A stretch of 64,000 nt of DNA from Aurantiochytrium sp. KH105 (taxonomy: Eukaryota > Sar > Bigyra > Thraustochytrida > Thraustochytriidae), in contig BGKB01000262.1 in NCBI GenBank assembly GCA_003116975.1, positions 220,626 to 284,625 on the forward strand, in the 5' to 3' direction. Below, piece after piece: positions 57,640 through 64,000 of the stretch. The notes under the pieces are model-generated. The model ran no database searches, was not told the origin of the DNA, and worked only from the letters and a program-made list of their open reading frames with translations. The position numbers and the translations under genes are program-made. Position 1 is the first letter of the stretch; every line of letters starts with the position of its first letter.

Positions 57640-58923
57640 CTATTGCATCTTTAATTTCTTTGTGCTCTCCCAAAGGGCCGCGTCGAGAAGCGCAATCTCT
57701 GTTGCAGCAAGGTCCTGCTCAGTTTCTATCGAACCGGGAGGGACTGCCGAACCATTTCTTTCTGACTTTGACTGCAACGTCGAACGTGGCGCCGCGATGA
57801 CCGGAAATGGAGAAGATGAGGAGGAAGACGACGAAGAGGACGATGAGGAAGAGGAACTAGAGGACGAGGATGAGGAAGAGGAAGAGGACGAGGATGTGGG
57901 TGCAACTGCAGAGCTCGACTGAGACGGTTTATCAACAGCCGCCCTGTCGGTCGGGCGAGGTATGTACATATTATAAAGTTCGGCGATACTTCTTTTCCGA
58001 GTCTCTTCGAGTAGATCGCGCTCGAGTTTGCCGGGCTCCAAGCCGGGAAGGCCAAGGCCGACGCCGACTGAGGCTTCCCAAGGATCAATGAGAGCATCAT
58101 AGTGATTACCGTTCGAGTATAGCAGCCTGATGGGCGCATCTTTGCTTTTGTATGCAGTCTGAAAAATGTTGATGGGCTTGGTCGGGTCTCTGGAAGTAGC
58201 GGTCGGCTCTGCACCGGATGAAGCTGGGCGCTCAGCGTTTGGTTGATAGACCTGAACTGTCCTGTTGTACAACTCCGAGACCGCCTGTAGTTCTAGATTG
58301 CTTCCGAAAATGCCGTCCTGTTTCATCGTTTGCAGGTAGGTGTCGAAATTACCCGAGGCAAACTCTGCAAAGTGATGTTTGTCCTTGGTCATATGTTCCA
58401 CGACCCGGGCCCGCACCTCGGCGTGCCACTCGGGTTCTCCAAGAACCTGAGCACTAATCGCGCGAAACAGACAGTTTCCATCACCACGCATGCGCCGAAT
58501 CTCGAGGCCGCGACGCTTCTTGAGAAGCGTGAGAAAGTGCCTCATGTCACCATTTTCTGAGGTTTTCCTCTTGGTTCCTTGGACCGTCTCTTTTGATTCG
58601 TGGGCTCGGTCCGGGCTTCTCGATGCTGCAGACGCCTCGCGCTCCGTCCGTCTGCCGCCATGCTGCTGCTTGTGCCTCCCGCCATTCGCTGCCCGCAGAC
58701 GCTGGTCCTCGAGGTCCGCGCTCGCGGGAGTGTCACCAGGTCCAGGTCCGGGTCCATTCCTCGCAGCTGTCGCGCGCAGGGCCTGACCCGCGACTGGTGC
58801 GGCCTGCGCTCCGGCACGGGCGCGCGCTCTTGCCCTCGCCCTTGCAGCCTCCGCGGCCGCCGCCGCCTCGCGCGAGGCTGCCAGCGCCGCTTCGGCGTCG
58901 GCGCCTTGCAGCACGAGTCTCAT
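57640..58923 (-). CDS. OTUD5: OTU-family deubiquitinase, OTUD5/DUBA type
   Basis: Cysteine protease that cleaves ubiquitin chains. The OTU domain runs from about residue 130 to 280: LEIRRMRGDGNCLFRAISAQVLG with D148 and catalytic C151, FDTYLQTMKQDGIFGSNLELQA, TVQVYQPNAE, and the catalytic histidine in LLYSNGNHYDAL (H274). IRRMRGDGNCLFRA and WGSN-like spacing match OTUD5. A Ser run of about 30 residues follows (from TCC/TCT/TCG codons near 57800-57900). The C-terminus, EQDLAATEIALLDAALWES, resembles the UIM that OTUD5 carries at its tail. The N-terminus is Ala/Arg-rich (ARARARARAGA). ATG 58923 gives 427 aa. It is convergent with the helical-repeat gene. Confidence 0.92.
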   Translation of the reverse strand: MRLVLQGADAEAALAASREAAAAAEAARARARARARAGAQAAPVAGQALRATAARNGPGPGPGDTPASADLEDQRLRAANGGRHKQQHGGRRTEREASAASRSPDRAHESKETVQGTKRKTSENGDMRHFLTLLKKRRGLEIRRMRGDGNCLFRAISAQVLGEPEWHAEVRARVVEHMTKDKHHFAEFASGNFDTYLQTMKQDGIFGSNLELQAVSELYNRTVQVYQPNAERPASSGAEPTATSRDPTKPINIFQTAYKSKDAPIRLLYSNGNHYDALIDPWEASVGVGLGLPGLEPGKLERDLLEETRKRSIAELYNMYIPRPTDRAAVDKPSQSSSAVAPTSSSSSSSSSSSSSSSSSSSSSSSSSSSSPFPVIAAPRSTLQSKSERNGSAVPPGSIETEQDLAATEIALLDAALWESTKKLKMQ

Positions 58924-59518
58924 CGCGGGCTTTTCACGCTTTGCGCTCCTTCTTCGCCCTCGAAGGCTTGCGGATTTATACCGAGGTATATATGTTCTAT
59001 GGTTACTCTAACGCCTCACATTCGATCATACCACGTGGGCAACTCCTCATCTCATTCGCACTGAGCAGAAAAGTCACGTAGGGCCGGGTTAGTAGTGTGA
59101 TAGGGGACTGCACGCGAAGTCCCGGTGTTGAATGTTTTTTTTTTGTTTTTTTTTGGTGTTCTCATGTGCGCATCTCCCTTCTGGCGGCATCCTGTTACGC
59201 GCCCCTTCCCACTTCCGCCGTCCCTTGAGAGCTGGTTGTCAGACAGTCTCGGAGGAGCCTCGCATTTGCACGAGACTCGGACGCGTGCGTCTCTCCGGTT
59301 GTGAAATTGATGGACGGTGAGGGCGCAGCGGGAGTCCTTCCCCGCCAAAAGTGGCAGCGTCTGCGTCTGACTCGGACAAGTTCCGTGCCAGACGTGACAA
59401 GCTAGCTAGTTATTTGACGACTTTTCACTGGCGGCTGTGTCGCACATGTCTCGGCTGTTCTGACCTAGGCCTAGATCGCGTGCGATACCTTCAAAACGAC
59501 TTGGTTGACGAATGAGCC

Positions 59519-59597
<79 letters not shown>

Positions 59598-60684
59598 GAA
59601 GAAAGAAAGAAAGAAAGAAAGAAAGCAAGCTGCTGCGAATAGGCGGAGCAGTAGTATGAACAGAGGTAAAGCTGCAGAGAAGTGGAGAAAAGCTGCTGGA
59701 GGGAGAACGGCGGGGCGAGAGGGAGACAGACACGAAGGGAGGGGGAATACTTGTGTTGCGGAGCGCGCGCGCAACAGAGGTATGGCGGGCTGCTGTGTGG
59801 GAGAGGGGGGTAAACACTACTGCCGGTTGCAGGGGACGGCGGCGCACGTGCAGGCAGAAGGCGCCGGCCGAGGAGCTGCCGCTGCACGCGCTGCAGCTGC
59901 GGCGCGACGGCGGCAGGCGGCGCGCGCGCGCGGGGCGAGAGGGCTCGCGGAGGGAGGGAGGAGGCGGAGGAGCGGAGGAGAAGGCGCGGGAGGGGAGCGA
60001 CGCCCGGCCCGGCGGCAGCAGCGGCAGCAGCGGCGCGGGAGCCAGCGGCCAAGTGGGAGGAGACGCACGCGCACACCGCGCACACCATGTTTATGGTGCG
60101 CACACACGCACACGCACACACGAACAAAGGACGCTCGTAATACTTTGGAGCAAGTCAGCAACAGCAACAGCAACACGCGACGTGCGGCCAGCTGCGACAG
60201 CGATGGCGACTGCGAGACGAGGCGTTCGCGCGCCGCGCTGGCAGCGGCCAACTGGTCAGTGACATTGGCCTTTTGCGTGCAAAAAAAAAGAAAAAGAAAG
60301 CACGGGTCTTCAGCCAGCTGCAGGCTTGACGAGAGTCGGCAAAACCACCTCGTCGAGCGGATCGTGAGCGAGGACGTGATAAGCAAGGCACGGCACGGAC
60401 GTCCGTGTCGACCGGCCGGCCAAGGCTGCTGCCATGATGACTGCATTCATTTCTCTTTTGGGCTGAAGAGCCCAGCGTGATGATAAAGTGGCACTGGGCT
60501 TGTCCAGCCTAGGCCCAGGTACTATCAAACGGCAGAGAGACGTGGCCAAAGTTGAAGCTGCTTTGACTTGCGCAGCAAACAGACGGCAAAGCCGCGCGAA
60601 GCGGAGCGAGGAGAACGTCCGTCCACAGGAGGGCCAGTCACTGGCAAGAGAGGTGGGGGCCACGTATACTTGAGCCGCTTAAAG
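58924..60684. other. Divergent spacer with long microsatellite, 1.76 kb
   Basis: Lies between the OTU gene and the sulfatase gene. It has a T-rich stretch (59132-59156), a CCTAGGCCTAG motif (59464-59474), a ~106-bp GAAA array (59518-59626), a GC-rich block to 60060, a CACACG run (60095-60124) and a CCTAGGCCC motif (60508-60516) before the sulfatase start. The frames open across the repeats are artefacts. Confidence 0.6.
59518..59626. repeat. GAAA tetranucleotide microsatellite
   Basis: About 26 GAAA units with one GGAA interruption near 59597. It ends in GCAAGC, the same unit type seen next to the gap at 37015. Confidence 0.95.
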
Positions 60685-62424
60685 ATGAGCAAGATGGGGG
60701 CGTGGTCGACGCTTGCGCTTGCGATAGCGCTGACGCTCACGCTGCTATCGAGGCCAACGCGAGCGAACAAGGCGCCCAACGTGGTCATCCTCTTCGTGGA
60801 CGACATGGGGTTCTATGACCTTGGCTGCCAAGGCAACACGAGTGTCGCTTCGCCGCGCATCGACGCTCTGGCCGCAAGCGGAGTGCGTTTCTCGCAATGG
60901 ATTTCCGGAGCAAGTATCTGCACGCCCTCGCGAGGGGCCCTCCTCACGGGTAGGCTGCCCGTGCGCATCGGCCTCGCCTCGAGCAGCTTCAAGACACGCG
61001 TGATCCATCCAACATCGCCAACAGGCCTGCCGCACGAGGAAGTGACGCTCGCGGAAGCGCTGCGAGAGCGCGGATACAAGACGCACATGACGGGTAAATG
61101 GCACCTTGGCATGGGCCGCGAAAACAAGTGGCTCCCCACTTATCACGGATTCGAATCGTACTATGGAATGCCAATCACCAATGTTCAAAGTTGCGCACCG
61201 GGGAAAACCATTTACAAGCAACCGACCTTGGCGCAATTTGTTTTTGACAATTCCAGGGCCGTTTGGGGCTCAATCCTTGCCGGCGCGCTCGCGCTTCGCG
61301 CACTTGGCATTGTCGGCAACCGAGGCTTGTCGGGTCTGCTCGTTCTCGAAGCTGTCGTTTTCGCGCTTGCTTGGTACATTGTGGCCACCTACACCCTTAT
61401 GAACCCCAAGAACTGTTTACTTTTTCGCAACGAGGAAATTGTGCAGCAGCCCGTCAAGCTGGCCAATCTCACGCAACGCTTGACGGCAGATGCTCTGGCT
61501 TTTATGCAAAAAGCTGCGCACGAGGGGGACAAGCCGTGGTTTCTGTTTATGAGTTACGTCAAGGTGCACACGGCCCTTTTCAACGAGGCCGAATTCGGGG
61601 AGGTAAACTACTTGAACAACATTGCCGAGCTGGATTGGTCTGTGGGCGTGCTCCTTGACGAGCTCGATCGTCTTGGCGTTGCGGACGACACGCTCGTGTG
61701 GTTTACCTCGGACAATGGGCCGTTCAAAGAACGAGGGCACGAGGCCGGTTCCACAGGCCCTTTGCGCGGGGCCAAGGGTCAGACTTTTGAGGGTGGAATC
61801 CGCGTTCCCGGTCTGGCGCGTTATCCGCGTGCATTCTCCAAAGGAGCTGTTCTCGATGGGGCCGTTTCAACAATGGACATCTTCCCCACGACGCTAGCTT
61901 TGGTGGATCGTGCACTTGGTCCAGCAAAGTATACACAGCCATACGGTTTGATCGACGGCAAAGACATTTCTGCATATGCATCTGGAACAGACAAGTCTAG
62001 TCCGCACGAGATCATGTTTCACTATTGCGGCGAGGAGCTTAGCGCCGTGCGCTTGGACAGCCGATACAAGGCGCACTTTAGCACGGCTATTTGGGAAGAC
62101 GAATTAGACTCTTGTCCTTCTTCGAGCATTTGTGGCTGTGCTGGAAGCGCCGTGCAATTGCACAGTCCTCCACTTCTCTTTGATCTCGTTGAAGACCTTG
62201 GGGAATCGCGCCCATTGAACAAGGACGACTTCGCACAGTACGAGGCCGTCATGACGCGTATTCAAGAAGTAGTGCATGCGCATCGCGCGACATTTACTGC
62301 GTTTCCCTCCCAATCAAACCAGTTGGAGCTGTGGCAGGATCTTTCTCTCCTTCAGTGCTGCGATCCACCCAACTGTGCCTGCGACCTCGACTCGACACCA
62401 CCTTATTCAACAAGTGCAGAGTAA
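60685..62424 (+). CDS. Steroid-sulfatase-type arylsulfatase with membrane hairpin
   Basis: Sulfatase family enzyme hydrolysing sulfate esters. The N-terminus is a signal peptide (LALAIALTLTLLSRPTRA) from ATG 60685. The metal site is ILFVDDMGFYDLGC. The formylglycine site is CTPSRGALLTGR with C79, and the second signature is GYKTHMTGKWHLGMG. Further motifs are YLNNIAELDWSVGVLLDELD, LVWFTSDNGP with calcium ligands D and N, and GAKGQTFEGGIRVPG. Two adjacent hydrophobic helices (~193-210 and ~215-236) correspond to the membrane hairpin of STS and its ARSD/E/F relatives. The C-terminus has the paired cysteines of that group (LLQCCDPPNCACD). At 579 aa it equals human STS (583 aa). The substrate is unknown, probably a sterol or algal sulfate. 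Confidence 0.93.
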   Translation: MSKMGAWSTLALAIALTLTLLSRPTRANKAPNVVILFVDDMGFYDLGCQGNTSVASPRIDALAASGVRFSQWISGASICTPSRGALLTGRLPVRIGLASSSFKTRVIHPTSPTGLPHEEVTLAEALRERGYKTHMTGKWHLGMGRENKWLPTYHGFESYYGMPITNVQSCAPGKTIYKQPTLAQFVFDNSRAVWGSILAGALALRALGIVGNRGLSGLLVLEAVVFALAWYIVATYTLMNPKNCLLFRNEEIVQQPVKLANLTQRLTADALAFMQKAAHEGDKPWFLFMSYVKVHTALFNEAEFGEVNYLNNIAELDWSVGVLLDELDRLGVADDTLVWFTSDNGPFKERGHEAGSTGPLRGAKGQTFEGGIRVPGLARYPRAFSKGAVLDGAVSTMDIFPTTLALVDRALGPAKYTQPYGLIDGKDISAYASGTDKSSPHEIMFHYCGEELSAVRLDSRYKAHFSTAIWEDELDSCPSSSICGCAGSAVQLHSPPLLFDLVEDLGESRPLNKDDFAQYEAVMTRIQEVVHAHRATFTAFPSQSNQLELWQDLSLLQCCDPPNCACDLDSTPPYSTSAE

Positions 62425-62887
62425 TCATGGTGGCAAAGAATGAAAGAGACTGACAGCGCTGCGACGGTGAGCAAATCGAATCAACTTTGTCGCATTGAAA
62501 TGTTTTTTGTATAATTTATTTTACAACAGGGACCAGAACATAGAAATGACTCGTTCTTGTCCATAACTTGATTAGGATTTGTTTTCGCCATACATGCAAA
62601 AGGTTACGGGACGAAAAGAACGAAGAGCGCATTGCGCTAGTCATTTGCTATGATCTCGGGCTCGTTGCTTCTTTGCGTGCAATAACAAACCAATTGCCAC
62701 AATCGTAATAGAAATGTGCTCAATGCAAACGCCAGAGATCTGCTGAAAGCGCGCTTCGACCTTACAGCCGGAACCAGAACATGAAAAAGGATTCGCTCTC
62801 GTCCACACCTTGATTGGAATTTGTATTTGCCACACATGCAAAAGGCTAGGATAGAGTAACCCAAGAACGCATTGCGCTAGTCACTTG
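62425..62887. other. Convergent spacer carrying a decayed tandem duplicate
   Basis: 463 bp between the sulfatase stop and the methyltransferase stop. From 62521 on it is made of a decayed copy of the methyltransferase 3' end plus the gene's own 3' flank. Confidence 0.7.
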
Positions 62888-63002
62888 CTATGATCTCGGA
62901 CTCGTTCCTTCTTTGCGTGCAATGACACACCAATTACCACAATCGTAGTAAGAACGCTCAATGCAAACGCCAGGGATCTGCTGAAAGAGCGCTTCGAGCT
63001 CA
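62521..63002. repeat. Two-copy ~241-bp tandem duplication
   Basis: Unit A is 62521-62761 and unit B is 62762-63002. Shared landmarks 240-241 bp apart include ACCAGAACAT, CATGCAAAAGG, GCATTGCGCTAGTCA, TTGCTATGATCTCGG, CTTTGCGTGCAAT and CAATGCAAACGCCAG. Unit B contains the last ~38 codons of the methyltransferase gene and its 3' flank. Confidence 0.88.
62648..62761 (-). pseudogene. Decayed copy of the methyltransferase C-terminus
   Basis: Reads FQQISGVCIEH, as in the functional copy (FQQIPGVCIER). A 2-bp insertion then shifts the frame, so the GNWCVIARKE motif survives only as DNA. It lies in unit A of the tandem duplication. Confidence 0.75.
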
Positions 63003-63937
63003 CCGCGCTGATAAACGTGGCAGTAGCGGTCAAAGACACAATCCTGCCCACGAAGGTGCCATGGAACAAAAACGTCCGCCTCGGAAAAGCGGTGGCCCGA
63101 AACACCCTCATCTTGCTCTTGTGCCCAGGCGTAGAAGAGAGCACGCCCACCCACGCGAAGCGTGCGCATTGTTTCTGCAATGAGTTGTACCCGTCGCGCA
63201 TCAGTAGAGATATGATGCAGGACGGCGATGGAGAGTGCTGCGTCGAAAACGTTGTCTCGATAGGGGAGACGCGTTGCATCTGCGACGCTGACCTCGTGGC
63301 CCAAGTCCGCGCAGATTTTCACCAGACCAGCGCTAAAGTCACAACCAACACCAAAACCATTTTCATTGCAGCTAGGCAAATTCTTGCCATTGCCGCAGCC
63401 AAAATCCCCCACGAGCGATCCTGGCGCCAGGCCACGCACAAAGGCCTCCACTTGGGGCCACGCCTTGTACCGTGTTCCGTGCCAGTGTGGCGCAATGGCG
63501 TCGTAGACGTCTTTGACGTGCTCGATCTCAATGTCCGGCAGACCCCCTTCGGCGCGAGCTCTTTTCCGCCGGGAAAGCTCGTCCTCTGGCACCGGTCTCG
63601 ACTTGGTCTTGCGTTTGTCGGATTCCTCCTCGGATTCTGTTTGCACTTTTGCAGCCTTTTGTAGTTTGCGCACCTCGCGCAGACCTAGTCCGCTCTTGTA
63701 GAACGTGACGAGGGCGCCGCCCTCGACCTCGACCTCGACCGCGCTCTCTCGCGCCTCTTTCGGCACGAGCGCGCGAGGACCCACTACGCAAGTGTCCAAC
63801 TGGGCGCGCAGCTCGCGCATCTTGGCAACCGCGACCTTGTGAAGAGCTTCAGGAAGCACGCCTCCGAGCTCGACGGCGTCCACGGCTCTTCCAAACCGCG
63901 CGCCCGCCCTCTTCACCAGCGCCGCGAGCTCCGTCAT
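62888..63937 (-). CDS. tRNA (carboxymethyluridine-34 5-O)-methyltransferase, Trm9/ALKBH8 type
   Basis: SAM-dependent enzyme that methylates cm5U at the wobble position of certain tRNAs. The domain begins at EHVKDVYDAIAPHWHGTRYKAWPQVE, the Trm9 signature. SAM motif I follows (LVGDFGCGNGKNL), then VGCDFSAGLVKI, DATRLPYRDNVFDAALSIAVLHHIST (motifs II and III), RTLRVGGRALFYAWAQEQ, VPWHLR and RYCHVYQRGELEALF. There is no AlkB or RRM domain, so this is the stand-alone Trm9 form, which needs Trm112. The N-terminal ~130 residues have no family match and include an acidic and basic disordered part. The start is the ATG complementary to 63935-63937 (MTELAALVKRA), giving 349 aa. The frame upstream closes at a TGA. 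Confidence 0.9.
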   Translation of the reverse strand: MTELAALVKRAGARFGRAVDAVELGGVLPEALHKVAVAKMRELRAQLDTCVVGPRALVPKEARESAVEVEVEGGALVTFYKSGLGLREVRKLQKAAKVQTESEEESDKRKTKSRPVPEDELSRRKRARAEGGLPDIEIEHVKDVYDAIAPHWHGTRYKAWPQVEAFVRGLAPGSLVGDFGCGNGKNLPSCNENGFGVGCDFSAGLVKICADLGHEVSVADATRLPYRDNVFDAALSIAVLHHISTDARRVQLIAETMRTLRVGGRALFYAWAQEQDEGVSGHRFSEADVFVPWHLRGQDCVFDRYCHVYQRGELEALFQQIPGVCIERSYYDCGNWCVIARKEGTSPRS

Positions 63938-64000
63938 CGTGCTCTCCAAGATGGTCTTTGCTTTGCTTTCCTTCACATGTCAATGCTTTCCTTTCCTTTC

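Noticed and set aside
59512-60480. 322-codon frame across the GAAA microsatellite
   Set aside because: The first part is translated repeat (Lys-Glu-Arg-Lys) and the rest GC-rich low complexity. All frames in this block are open.

Overview
The window is nuclear DNA from a compact, intron-poor eukaryotic microbe. The genes include PRP31, CPSF73, NOP9, RIO1, MPP6, OGG1, an augmin subunit, an AMPK alpha chain, OTUD5 and a Trm9-type tRNA methyltransferase, which together exclude bacteria and archaea. Nearly every gene reads as one uninterrupted frame at 2-3 kb per gene on both strands. With the fibro-slime/PA14-like and trypsin-type surface proteins, a GH5 sterol-glucosidase-type enzyme and an STS-type sulfatase, this best fits a thraustochytrid-like stramenopile. 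That assignment is inference. Two single N bases (37015 and 46062) mark assembly gaps.

Layout. 1-13.5 kb: a GAF-domain protein cut by the window edge, an unknown 714-aa protein, OGG1, a HAUS6-like augmin subunit divergent from the splicing factor PRP31, a small protein with a repeated Phe-x-Pro motif, and an unknown 767-aa protein. 13.5-23 kb: an RNA and ribosome block. CPSF3 is divergent from NOP9, and MPP6 is divergent from RIOK1. RIOK1 carries two N-terminal ubiquitin-interacting-type motifs and an insertion in its nucleotide-binding lobe. A TMEM260-like fragment follows it. 23.5-45 kb: a membrane-anchored GH5 glycosidase, then a cell-surface block on the minus strand: two trypsin-like proteases with GPI-like tails flanking a fibro-slime transmembrane protein, and further on a 1901-aa Cys-rich type I membrane protein. 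A basic hypothetical protein and an AMPK alpha gene whose first ~100 codons are lost in a gap lie between them.

45-48.7 kb holds no convincing gene. It contains microsatellites and one stop-split reading frame beside the second gap. 48.7-58.9 kb: an RCC1/EF-hand/LRR protein divergent from a 1587-aa helical-repeat protein, whose stop codon lies only 6 bp from that of a convergent OTUD5-type deubiquitinase. 59-64 kb: a long microsatellite-bearing spacer, a steroid-sulfatase-type enzyme and a Trm9/ALKBH8-type wobble-uridine methyltransferase, whose 3' end is tandemly duplicated and decayed.

Functional themes are RNA maturation and ribosome biogenesis (CPSF3, NOP9, MPP6, RIOK1, PRP31, TRM9) and extracellular or surface biology (proteases, fibro-slime protein, large Cys-rich protein, sulfatase). 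Start codons were set at the first in-frame ATG that gives a sensible N-terminus. Many frames stay open upstream without an ATG.
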